The notes: generated by a model not told the origin, from the letters alone. 8,229 bases of DNA from DATIVK01 sp035465955 (GCA_035465955.1 DATIVK010000024.1:1-8229); one strand, 5' to 3'. Numbered from the stretch's first letter, positions 1 through 6,010 are shown. Numbers and translations are program-made.

Positions 1-35
1 GCGCTGCGACGCCGACCGGAGGGCCTTCCGCCGCC

Positions 36-58
36 CCTGACGCCGCGCGCGCGTCAGG
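36..58 (-). terminator. GC-rich hairpin at the 3' end of the small minus-strand gene
   Basis: CCTGACGC (36-43) and GCGTCAGG (51-58) are perfect 8-bp inverted arms around a 7-nt CG-only loop. The hairpin spans the stop codon of the minus-strand gene (54-56). No T-run follows on the minus strand, so it is not a classical intrinsic terminator. It could still stall transcription or protect the 3' end. Confidence 0.35.
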
Positions 59-434
59 ATCCTGCGCGCGCCGAGCCGTCCTCGTCGTCCGACAGCTCGG
101 CGGCGGCCCACTCCGCGACCGACTGCATCACGTCGAAGCGCGCCACCGCGGCCACGGCGCTCGCGAGGTCGGCGTGCAGCCAGTCGCGCTGCCCGTCGGG
201 GCGCGCGTCGAGCGCCTCGAAGACCGCGTCCGAGGCGCGCAGGGTGAGCGGGTCGCGGAAGATCCAGAGGAGCTCCGAGCGCTCCTCCGCCACGACGCGG
301 CGCAGCTCCGCGAGCGCGGCCTCGAGGAAGTCGGCCCCCTCGACGCCCCGGGCGTTCACCCGCGACACCACCCACGCCGCCGTCGCCTCCACCGCCTCCC
401 GGTAGCGGATCCGCTGCTCCTCGTCGATCTTCAC
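54..434 (-). CDS. Hypothetical 126-aa helical protein
   Basis: I do not recognise the family. The chosen GTG start (434) gives 126 residues beginning VKIDEEQRIRY and has GGGAGAG 4 nt upstream (439-445). The frame stays open far upstream to 851, but that extension is Arg/Pro/Gly-rich, has no start signal and runs antisense through the start of the TPR gene, so it looks like GC-driven open frame. The protein looks soluble and helical: an amphipathic N-terminal half (residues 5-50), then WIFRDPLTLRASD (57-69), a WLHADL segment (85-90), and an acidic tail SDDEDG (115-120). There is no signal peptide, membrane segment or cysteine. A plausible extended -10 promoter lies about 85 nt upstream. It is transcribed divergently from the TPR gene, and nothing in the context indicates a job. 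Confidence 0.7.
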   Translation of the reverse strand: MKIDEEQRIRYREAVEATAAWVVSRVNARGVEGADFLEAALAELRRVVAEERSELLWIFRDPLTLRASDAVFEALDARPDGQRDWLHADLASAVAAVARFDVMQSVAEWAAAELSDDEDGSARAGS

Positions 435-479
435 CGCGCTCTCCCGCCGGCGCGCGCCTGCGCCCGGATCTCCACCCGC

Positions 480-501
480 GCCCGCCCGCGCGAGGGCGGG
501 C
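480..501 (-). repeat. Perfect hairpin in the 5' leader of the small minus-strand gene
   Basis: GCCCGCCC (480-487) and GGGCGGGC (494-501) form an 8-bp all-GC stem with a 6-nt loop. It lies between the candidate promoter (518-526) and the GTG start (434), so it would fold in the leader RNA if that promoter is used. All-GC stems arise easily in DNA of this composition, so a function is uncertain. Confidence 0.35.
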
Positions 502-517
502 CATCGAGGGGGACGGG

Positions 518-526
518 CGTATAGCA
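518..526 (-). promoter_or_regulatory. Candidate extended -10 promoter for the small minus-strand gene
   Basis: Read on the minus strand, 526-518 is TGC-TATACG, an extended -10 arrangement (TGn followed by a TATAAT-like hexamer). It stands out as one of very few A/T clusters in this stretch. Transcription would begin near 511, giving a leader of roughly 77 nt before the GTG at 434. No good -35 hexamer is seen. On the plus strand the same bases read TATAGC, so a weak promoter towards the TPR gene is also possible. Confidence 0.4.
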
Positions 527-636
527 CGCCTCCGCCTTCCCGCGGGAACCCCGGTCCTCTCGCCGTGCGAGGTCCCGGCGGGGCCCGCTCGCATCGCCGG
601 ACCGGCCGGGGCGGCCCCCTTCTCCTCCGCGAGAAA

Positions 637-671
637 GCGGCCGCTCCGGGGAAGTACCCCCCGCCGGCCGC
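637..671 (+). repeat. Imperfect inverted repeat upstream of the TPR gene
   Basis: GCGGCCG (637-643) pairs with CGGCCGC (665-671). Inside, GGGG (648-651) pairs with CCCC (657-660) around an AAGTA loop, with a short mismatched internal loop between the two stems. It sits 44 nt before the TPR ATG and could structure the mRNA leader or be an operator. The composition makes chance occurrence plausible. Confidence 0.3.
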
Positions 672-714
672 CCCGCGCTCGGGGGGCTGCACCGACCACG
701 ACCCCGGGGTGCCC

Positions 715-2190
715 ATGTTCCTCCACCGCTCCGTCGACGACCGCGAGAAGGCCCACGAGAAGGCGCGCCGGCAGGCGGCGAAGGGGGACCTCGCGCGCGC
801 GATCGCGACGCTGGCCGGCTGGCTCGGGGGCGACGCGACCGACGACCGCACGCTGCTGAAGCTCGCCGACCTCCACCGGCGCGCCGGGGACGACGGGGCC
901 GCCGCCCGCGCCTTCGCGCGCGCCGCCGACCTCTACTCCGCCCGCGGCTTCGCCCTGAAGGCCGCCGCCTCGCTCCGGCAGGCCGTCGCGCTCGCGCCCG
1001 ACGACCTCTCGCTCCTCGAGCGGCTCGGCGAGGTGAACGCCGAGCTGGGGCTGGTGCGCGAGGCGGCCGTCCTCCTCGAGCAGGTGGCCGCGGCCGTCGC
1101 CGCGACGGGCGATCGCGCCCGGCTCCTCCAGCTCCGGCGGCGCATCCTGCTGCTGCTCCCGGCCGACGCCGGCGCGGTGATCCGGCTCGCCGACCTGCTC
1201 GTCGAGGCGGGTGAGCGCGAGGAGCCCCTCCGGCTGCTGGAGCAGGTGTCGGCGCCGCTGCGCGAGCACGGCCAGCTCGAGGTCTGGTTCGTCGTCCAGG
1301 AGCGGCGGGTCGCGCTCCGGCCCGACGACCGGGAGCTCGCCAGGGAGCTCGCGCGGATGCTGCTCTACCACGCCTCCCCGAAGCGGGCCCTCCTCCGGCT
1401 CAAGGACTGCCTCGCGGCCGATCCCGGCGACGTCGAGACCCTCGCGCTCGTCGCGCGGGCCTTCGAGTCGCTCTCGCTCGTCCCCAAGGCCGCCGCGGCG
1501 TGGCGCGAGATCGCCCGCGTCCACCGGCGCGCCGGCCGCGACGGCGCCGCGAAGGAGGCGTGGGAGAAGGTCCTGGAGCTGGCGCCCCGCGACGCCGAGG
1601 CCACCACGGCCCTCGCGCCGCCCGAGCTGGCGCCGCGCGATCCGTCGGCGACGCTCGACGACGAGCTCGCGGAGGCCGCCTTCCTCGCCGAGCACGGCGC
1701 CGTCGTCGACGCCCGCGCCATGCTCCTGCGGCTGCGCGACCTCTTCCCGGGCTCGCGGGAGCTCGCCGCCCTCCTCGAACGGCTCGACGTCGAGACGCTC
1801 GCCCCCGGGAACCTCATCGAGGACGACGACGAGGAGCTCTTCTTCTTCGAGGGGAGCGCCCGCGACGCCACCACCGCCATCCTCGATCGGCTCCCGCCCG
1901 ACCTCGCGCCGCGGGTCGCCGAGAGCGCCAGCCACCGCGACCTCGCCGCCGCCTTCGCGGAGATGGAGCGGTACGAGGAGGCGCTCGCGGAGCTGGAGCG
2001 GGCGATCGCCTCGGACCCCGAGCGCGCGGAGGAGTGCCGGCCCCTCGCGGAGCGCTGCCGCCGCGCCCTCGCCGCCCCCGCCGCGGCGCCCGTGTCCGCC
2101 CCCGGCGCTACAGTCCCCCCATGGACGGCGACACCGCTCCCGCGCGCGGACTCTCCAAGTCCCGGTTCTGCCAGGGCCTCCAGTGCCTGA
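715..2190 (+). CDS. Tetratricopeptide-repeat-type cytoplasmic protein, 491 aa
   Basis: Probable TPR scaffold protein: a string of helix-turn-helix repeats expected to mediate protein-protein contacts. Repeat-like units are seen at residues 13-35 (EKARRQAAKGDLARAIATL), 44-94 (LADLHRRAGDDGAAARAF, then a unit ending VALAPDD), 103-125, 154-178, 243-292 (ending VLELAPRDAEA) and 405-436 (YEEALAELERAIASDPE, the clearest canonical TPR helix B). A very acidic segment, IEDDDEELFFFEG (368-380), interrupts the array. There is no signal peptide or membrane segment. The ATG at 715 was chosen because an upstream GTG at 565 would add 50 low-complexity Arg/Gly/Pro residues. GGGG about 6 nt before the ATG is only a weak ribosome site. 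The last 23 residues are Pro/Ser/Ala-rich and overlap the DUF2779 gene. The partner is unknown. Confidence 0.85.
   Translation: MFLHRSVDDREKAHEKARRQAAKGDLARAIATLAGWLGGDATDDRTLLKLADLHRRAGDDGAAARAFARAADLYSARGFALKAAASLRQAVALAPDDLSLLERLGEVNAELGLVREAAVLLEQVAAAVAATGDRARLLQLRRRILLLLPADAGAVIRLADLLVEAGEREEPLRLLEQVSAPLREHGQLEVWFVVQERRVALRPDDRELARELARMLLYHASPKRALLRLKDCLAADPGDVETLALVARAFESLSLVPKAAAAWREIARVHRRAGRDGAAKEAWEKVLELAPRDAEATTALAPPELAPRDPSATLDDELAEAAFLAEHGAVVDARAMLLRLRDLFPGSRELAALLERLDVETLAPGNLIEDDDEELFFFEGSARDATTAILDRLPPDLAPRVAESASHRDLAAAFAEMERYEEALAELERAIASDPERAEECRPLAERCRRALAAPAAAPVSAPGATVPPWTATPLPRADSPSPGSARASSA
2109..2120 (+). promoter_or_regulatory. Candidate -10 box for leaderless transcription of the DUF2779 gene
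   Basis: TACAGT (2109-2114) is a TAnnnT -10-like hexamer followed by six C residues and then the ATG at 2121. The expected transcription start, about 7 nt after the hexamer, falls on or next to the A of the ATG. No purine-rich ribosome site precedes the ATG, which fits a leaderless mRNA. No good -35 is seen. The box lies inside the TPR coding region, so read-through from that gene is also possible. Confidence 0.4.
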
Positions 2191-3599
2191 AGCAGCTCTG
2201 GTGGCGCGTCCACGAGCCGGACGCCCCCGAGCTGACGCCCCGCCCGGCGCTCCAGGCGATCTTCGACCGCGGCCACCAGGTGGGGGAGCGCGCGCAGGCG
2301 GAGTTCCCGGGCGGCACGCTCATCGGCCACGAGCACTGGGAGGTCGAGCGGAAGCTCGCCGACACGCGGGCCGCGCTCGCCGCCGGCGCCCCCGCCATCT
2401 TCGAGGCCGCCTTCCTCGCCGACGGCGTCTTCGTCGCCGTGGACGTGCTGGAGCGGCGCCCGGACGGCCACGCCCTCGTCGAGGTCAAGTCGACGCTCCG
2501 CGTGAAGGACGCCTTCATCCCCGACGTCGCGATCCAGCTCCACGTGCTGCGGGCCTCCGGCCTCGCCGTCCCCCGCGCGGAGGTGATGCACCTCGACCGC
2601 CGGTGCCGCTTCCCCGACCTCTCGAACCTCTTCGTCCGCGAGGACGTCACCGCGGCGGCCGAGGCCTTCCTGCCGTCCGTCCCCGCCCACCTGGCCCGCA
2701 TGAAGGCGGCGATGGCGGGGCCGCTCCCCGCCGTCGCGATCGGCCCGCACTGCGAGGAGCCGTACGAGTGCCCCTTCCTGGCGCGCTGCTGGCCGGCGGT
2801 CGCCGACGATCACGTGACGCACCTCTACAAGGGGACCGCGCTCGCCGGGAGGCTCCTCGCCCAGGGGATCGCGTCGCTCGGGGACGTGCCCGGCCGCACG
2901 GCGCTGACCCCGATCCAGGCGCGCCAGGTCGCCGCGGCGAGGACGGGCGCCCTGGTCGTCGAGGAGCGGCTCGGGGACTCCCTCGTCCCGCTCGAGCCGC
3001 CGGTCGCCTACCTCGACTTCGAGACGATCGCGCCGGCGATCCCGGCCTGGGAGGGCTGCGGCCCGTACACGGCCGTGCCGGTCCAGCTCAGCTGCCACGT
3101 CGTCGGCGCCGACGGCGCCACGGTCCACCACGAGTGGCTCGCCGACGGGCCGGCCGACCCGCGGCCCGAGGCGGCCGCGGCGGTGGTCCACGCCTGCCGC
3201 GGCGCCCGGACGGTGGTCGCGTACAACGCCGCCTTCGAGCGGCGCTGCCTCGAGCACCTCGCCGAGCACGTCCCGGGGGCGCGGCGCCCCGTCGAGGAGG
3301 TCGCGGCGAGGCTCGTCGACCTCCTCCCCATCGTCCGCGAGAACGTCTACCACCCGGCCTTCGGCGGCAGCTTCGGCGTGAAGGCGGTCGCGCCGGCCCT
3401 GCTCGAGGGCTTCGACTACGCGGGGCTCGAGATCGGCGAGGGAGGCGTCGCCTCCGCGGCGCTCGAGGGGCTGCTCCTCGGCGGCGCGGGGCTCGCGCCC
3501 GAGGCGCGCGACCGGCTGCGCAGGAGCCTGCTCGCCTACTGCGCCCAGGACACGCTCGCGATGGTCAGGCTCGTCGAGCGGCTCCGCGCCCTCGCCTGA
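2121..3599 (+). CDS. DUF2779 protein: Cas4/RecB-like PD-(D/E)XK nuclease fused to a DEDDy exonuclease-like domain, 492 aa
   Basis: Residues 11-28 (LSKSRFCQGLQCLKQLWW) are the typical start of DUF2779 proteins. The N-terminal half reads as a Cas4/AddB-type nuclease: GH at 51-52 (motif I), E95, D108, EVK at 121-123 (motif III) and a Q139-L-H-V-L segment resembling QhxxY. Cys22 (or Cys17) together with the C-x5-C-x5-C cluster 211/217/223 has the one-plus-three layout of a 4Fe-4S cluster. The C-terminal half carries D299-F-E301 (Exo I), N369-A-A-F-E373 (Exo II, with Glu in place of Asp) and Y473-x3-D477 (Exo III), a DEDDy pattern. Predicted activity is DNA or RNA end processing; the substrate is unknown. 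It is cytoplasmic. The ATG at 2121 was chosen because the family N-terminus starts 10 residues in. No CRISPR genes are nearby. The family call is firm; nuclease activity is inferred. Confidence 0.88.
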   Translation: MDGDTAPARGLSKSRFCQGLQCLKQLWWRVHEPDAPELTPRPALQAIFDRGHQVGERAQAEFPGGTLIGHEHWEVERKLADTRAALAAGAPAIFEAAFLADGVFVAVDVLERRPDGHALVEVKSTLRVKDAFIPDVAIQLHVLRASGLAVPRAEVMHLDRRCRFPDLSNLFVREDVTAAAEAFLPSVPAHLARMKAAMAGPLPAVAIGPHCEEPYECPFLARCWPAVADDHVTHLYKGTALAGRLLAQGIASLGDVPGRTALTPIQARQVAAARTGALVVEERLGDSLVPLEPPVAYLDFETIAPAIPAWEGCGPYTAVPVQLSCHVVGADGATVHHEWLADGPADPRPEAAAAVVHACRGARTVVAYNAAFERRCLEHLAEHVPGARRPVEEVAARLVDLLPIVRENVYHPAFGGSFGVKAVAPALLEGFDYAGLEIGEGGVASAALEGLLLGGAGLAPEARDRLRRSLLAYCAQDTLAMVRLVERLRALA

Positions 3600-4632
3600 G
3601 CGCCCGCAGGAGCGCGAGCCCCGCCGCCGCCGCCGCGAAGCCCATCGGCGCGCCGCCGGCCGAGCAGGCGCCGCAGTCCTTCACGACGTGGCGCGTGCTC
3701 CGGAAGTCGGACGGCGCCGGGCTGTCCGAGAGGACGACGTCCGCGCTCGCCCCCGTGCCCGGGAAGGTGACGTCGAGCACCGTCAGCCGCTCGCCGTCGC
3801 GCGACGCCGCCTTCAGCGCGGGGTAGTCGCCGAGCGCCGCCTGGGAGAGCCTCCCCGAGAAGTAGCGGTCGGCCCGGAAGTCGCTGCCGGTCGCGAGCCG
3901 CTGCTCGGCCGCGGAGAGGACCGCGATCCTCCAGCGGGGCGGGGGCGCGCCCACCGAGTTCACGCTGGTGATCCGCGCGGGGATCACCGGAGACGCCGAC
4001 GCGAAGCTCACCTGGATCGGGCCCAGGTCGCCGCAGAGCCGCATCCCGGGGGGTGGCGCGCTCGCGCCCGCCGCCACCTCGATCGCGACGAAGTACCAGC
4101 CCGCGGTGACGTAGTGCGCGTAGGCGGCCTCGCCGCTCGCGTCGTACGGGTAGCCCTTCACGGTGAGCCAATCCGTGAAGGCGGCGACGGAGGTCGCCTG
4201 GAGCAGCGAGACCTGGAACATGCCGACCTGCCCCTGGTCGATGACGTCCACGCCGGTCCCGAAGCCGGGCGGCGGCGGGGCATCCCCCAGGGCGCTCCCG
4301 GCGAAGCAGCCGATCCCGCCCGAGTCGCACACCTCCGCGACCGTCGGCTCGGTGTACCGGGCGACCTCGTCGAAGAGCGCCGCGGGGGCCTCCGCCGGCT
4401 TGTCGGCCCAGGCGGACGGGATCGGGAGGATCACGCCGAAGTCCTTCGCCGCGCCGCAGAAGCGCGGCCGGAAGACGTAGGTCTCCACCCCGCTCCGGTG
4501 GGCGACGACGATCTCCTGGTCCGGATCCACCTCCACCTGGTCGGCATAGAAGGCGCCGCACGCGGCGACCGCCGAGGGGAGGAGCAGCGCCGCGAGGATC
4601 GCACCGGCCGCGAGCGCGCGCCGGCGGCTCAT
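3565..4632 (-). CDS. Secreted/envelope DUF2330 protein with MYXO-CTERM-like tail, 355 aa
   Basis: The N-terminus (MSRRRALAAGAILAALLL) is a signal peptide. SAVAAC at 20-25 could be a signal peptidase I site or a lipobox with Cys25. The DUF2330 signature follows: CGAFYAD (25-31), a strand-rich start with TYVFRPRF (51-58), KDFGVILPIPSAW (63-75), and LFDEVARYTEPTV (87-98). The function of DUF2330 is unknown. Paired cysteines (102/109, 59/200) suggest disulfides and an extracytoplasmic location. The C-terminus, CGACSAGGAP (320-329), then a short hydrophobic helix (331-344) and an Arg-rich end, resembles the MYXO-CTERM sorting tail. The start at 4632 has GGGAGG 6 nt upstream (4639-4644) and overlaps the upstream FGE-like stop as ATGA, so translation is probably coupled. 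The 3' end overlaps the convergent DUF2779 gene by 35 bp. Confidence 0.85.
   Translation of the reverse strand: MSRRRALAAGAILAALLLPSAVAACGAFYADQVEVDPDQEIVVAHRSGVETYVFRPRFCGAAKDFGVILPIPSAWADKPAEAPAALFDEVARYTEPTVAEVCDSGGIGCFAGSALGDAPPPPGFGTGVDVIDQGQVGMFQVSLLQATSVAAFTDWLTVKGYPYDASGEAAYAHYVTAGWYFVAIEVAAGASAPPPGMRLCGDLGPIQVSFASASPVIPARITSVNSVGAPPPRWRIAVLSAAEQRLATGSDFRADRYFSGRLSQAALGDYPALKAASRDGERLTVLDVTFPGTGASADVVLSDSPAPSDFRSTRHVVKDCGACSAGGAPMGFAAAAAGLALLRALRRGRGAARRA
3621..3635. repeat. (CCG)5 trinucleotide tract
   Basis: Five perfect CCG units. On the minus strand they lie in the codons of the five-alanine run (residues 333-337) in the hydrophobic helix of the MYXO-CTERM-like tail. Slippage here would change the helix length without a frameshift. 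Confidence 0.6.
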
Positions 4633-5408
4633 CGCTCGCCTCCCGGGCCGTAGGCGCAGCGGAAGCCGACGTTGTCCGCCCAGGCGGCGGGCAGCTCGGC
4701 CTTGCGGCACGAGACGCGCAGGCTGCTCGCGCCGCTCTCCCAGCAGCCGCCGCGCATGACCTTGAGCGTCCCCGCCGCCGGGCCGCGCGGATCGCGCGCG
4801 GGGCTCGCGGCGTAGTAGCCGGGCGCGTACCAGTCGGCCACCCACTCCCAGACGTTCCCCGCCAGGTCGAGCGCGCCGAAGGGGCTCGCCCCGGCCGGCC
4901 GCTGCCCGACGCGGTCGGTGTCCCCCACGCAGCCGTCCACCCCGCCCATGTTGGCGCGCAGGCAGTCGGGCGGCGCGTCGCCCCAGGGGTACTCGCGCCG
5001 GTCCGGCGCCGGGCCCCGCGCCGCCTTCTCCCACTCCGCCTCGGTCGGCAGCCGGCCGCCCGCGAAGCGGCAGAACGCCTCCGCCTGGGCCCAGCTCACG
5101 TAGATGACCGGGTAGTCGGAGAAGGCGGGGTCGTCGAAGTAGCCCGGGCGGCGGTGCGAGCCCGGGAGCGCCGGCCGCGCGCACGCCCCTCTCGCCACGC
5201 AGGCACGGTAGCGCGCGTTGGTCACCTCGTGGCGATCGAGCCGGAACCCGGCGACCTCCACCGCGTGGACGGGCCGCTCGTCCGGGGCGCCCCGCTCGCT
5301 CCCCATGATGAACGGGCCGGCGGGCACGTCGACCGCCGACGGGTCGAGCGCGGCGACGCGCCCGGCAGCGAGCGCGACCGTGAGCAACGTCACACTCCGA
5401 GAGACCAT
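4629..5408 (-). CDS. Secreted SUMF1/formylglycine-generating-enzyme-family protein, 259 aa, probably without FGE activity
   Basis: The FGE-sulfatase (SUMF1) fold is clear: VPAGPFIMGSERGAPDERPVH (28-48), FRLDRHEVTNARYRAC (55-70), YPVIYVSWAQAEAFCRFAG (99-117), GRLPTEAEWEKAARG (118-132), YPWGD (140-144), GNVWEWVADWY (184-194), MRGGCW (218-223) and NVGFRCAYG (246-254). True FGE oxidises a sulfatase cysteine to formylglycine using a C-x4-C copper site. Here the matching stretch is SLRVSC, with Cys234 aligned to the second cysteine and Ser229 to the first, so canonical FGE activity is doubtful. Residues 1-20 form a signal peptide ending RVAA. The ATG at 5408 is directly preceded by GGGGGTGAG; an upstream start at 5453 would put charged residues before the signal peptide. 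First gene of an operon with the DUF2330 gene (4-nt overlap). No sulfatase is seen nearby. Confidence 0.9.
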   Translation of the reverse strand: MVSRSVTLLTVALAAGRVAALDPSAVDVPAGPFIMGSERGAPDERPVHAVEVAGFRLDRHEVTNARYRACVARGACARPALPGSHRRPGYFDDPAFSDYPVIYVSWAQAEAFCRFAGGRLPTEAEWEKAARGPAPDRREYPWGDAPPDCLRANMGGVDGCVGDTDRVGQRPAGASPFGALDLAGNVWEWVADWYAPGYYAASPARDPRGPAAGTLKVMRGGCWESGASSLRVSCRKAELPAAWADNVGFRCAYGPGGER

Positions 5409-5551
5409 CTCACCCCCGAGGGCGCTCCGGCGCCCGTCCCCCCATGGGCGCACGCCCGCACCGCCGGTTCAAGTCCGCCGGCGAGAGGGCGATGCGAATT
5501 GCGCGGGCCGCGCCCCCTGTGCTCTCCTCGACCTGCTCCGGGAGACCCGCC
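5409..5551. other. 143-bp divergent intergenic region
   Basis: It lies between the FGE-like gene (minus) and the membrane-protein gene (plus) and must hold both promoters; neither is obvious. It contains the FGE-like ribosome site (5409-5417), a tight hairpin (5420-5435), CCGCCGG repeated directly at 5461-5467 and 5475-5481 around TTCAAGT, a small A/T patch GAATTG (5496-5501) and the GGGAGA ribosome site of the membrane protein (5540-5545). A TTGCGC at 5499-5504 could be a weak plus-strand -35. TTGAAC on the minus strand (5472-5467) could be a -35 for the FGE-like operon, but its -10 position (GCCCAT) is poor. Confidence 0.5.
5420..5435 (-). repeat. Tight hairpin just upstream of the FGE-like ribosome site
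   Basis: GGGCGC (5420-5425) and GCGCCC (5430-5435) are perfect 6-bp arms around a tetraloop that reads CGGA on the minus strand. It ends 2 nt before the GGGGG of the ribosome site, so a folded leader could modulate initiation of the FGE-like/DUF2330 operon. Function is unproven. Confidence 0.35.
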
Positions 5552-6010
5552 ATGCCGCCGCTCCGCCCCGATCCGCCGTCGGTCCGCTACCTCGCCTACC
5601 TGCTCTGGGGAGCCCTCTTCGCCGGCGTCGTGGTGCTCGCGGGCGTCGCCGCCTACTACGGCCCGGGCTGGCGCGCGGAGCGCGACCTCAGCTACCCGGG
5701 CGCGTTCCCCATCTCGGCCGGCCTGCTCAACATGGTCCTGCTCGCCGCCGTGCGGCTCATCCCCCGCGCGCTCAAGCCGGAGACGCCCACGCTGACGAAG
5801 AACATCGTCGCGACGGCCGTCGGCGAGGCGGGGGCGCTCTACGCCGGCGTGGCCTGGCTGCTCACCGGCAGCCCCCACGCGGTCGCCGGCCTCGTCCTCG
5901 GGCTCGCCGGCATGGCCGTCTGCTACCCGAACGACTCGCGCTGGCGCGCCCTCGGCGGGCGGGTCGAGGGGGACCGGCCCGACGCCGGCTTCTGGGGGGA
6001 TAGGCGCTAG
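5552..6010 (+). CDS. Small four-helix integral membrane protein, 152 aa, unknown function
   Basis: Four hydrophobic segments are visible: residues 12-36 (RYLAYLLWGALFAGVVVLAG core), 50-72 (AFPISAGLLNMVLLAAVRLI), 84-105 (NIVATAVGEAGALYAGVAWLL) and 108-125 (PHAVAGLVLGLAGMAVCYP). The third helix carries Glu92 in the membrane (AVGEAGALY), and the C-terminus (126-152) is soluble and charged. The two-plus-two helix layout with a Glu in helix 3 recalls small four-helix hypothetical proteins common in Deltaproteobacteria/Myxococcota; I cannot name a family. The ATG at 5552 was chosen for its GGGAGA site 6 nt upstream. An in-frame ATG at 5444 would add 36 charged residues with no ribosome site. It is followed after 43 bp by the ADP-ribosylglycohydrolase gene on the same strand, possibly co-transcribed. 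Confidence 0.75.
   Translation: MPPLRPDPPSVRYLAYLLWGALFAGVVVLAGVAAYYGPGWRAERDLSYPGAFPISAGLLNMVLLAAVRLIPRALKPETPTLTKNIVATAVGEAGALYAGVAWLLTGSPHAVAGLVLGLAGMAVCYPNDSRWRALGGRVEGDRPDAGFWGDRR

Larger units (their letters stand above)
435..714. other. 280-bp divergent intergenic region with GC-rich inverted repeats
   Basis: This region separates the minus-strand hypothetical gene from the plus-strand TPR gene. It contains the Shine-Dalgarno and probable promoter of the minus-strand gene, a perfect 8-bp hairpin at 480-501, and two hairpins close to the TPR start: imperfect 637-671, and CCCCG/CGGGG at 671-684 with a 4-nt loop. No convincing promoter for the TPR gene is seen, although TATAGC at 520-525 on the plus strand is a possible -10 box. 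No gene is supported inside it. Confidence 0.6.

Noticed and set aside
435..851. N-terminal extension of the small minus-strand protein up to 851
   Set aside because: Low-complexity Arg/Pro/Gly composition, antisense to the TPR start, while the GTG at 434 has a good ribosome site.
1365..3353. 662-codon open frame on the minus strand antisense to the TPR and DUF2779 genes
   Set aside because: Its translation is Arg/Gly/Asp/Val repeats without motifs. It mirrors the codon bias of two well-supported plus-strand genes, a usual effect of very high GC.
2121..3599. DUF2779 gene as a CRISPR cas4
   Set aside because: It has a second exonuclease-like domain, the family is distinct, and no repeat array, cas1 or cas2 is in the window.
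1211..3826. 871-codon plus-strand open frame crossing TPR, DUF2779 and the DUF2330 end
   Set aside because: It reads as Ser/Arg/Pro low complexity and overlaps three better-supported genes in other frames.
5457..5490. tRNA gene suggested by GGTTCAAGTCC
   Set aside because: The T-stem would carry a mismatch, and no D-arm, anticodon arm, acceptor pairing or CCA is found at the right distances.
5444..5551. Upstream ATG (5444) for the membrane protein
   Set aside because: It adds 36 charged residues before the first helix and has no ribosome site, whereas the ATG at 5552 has GGGAGA at the right distance.
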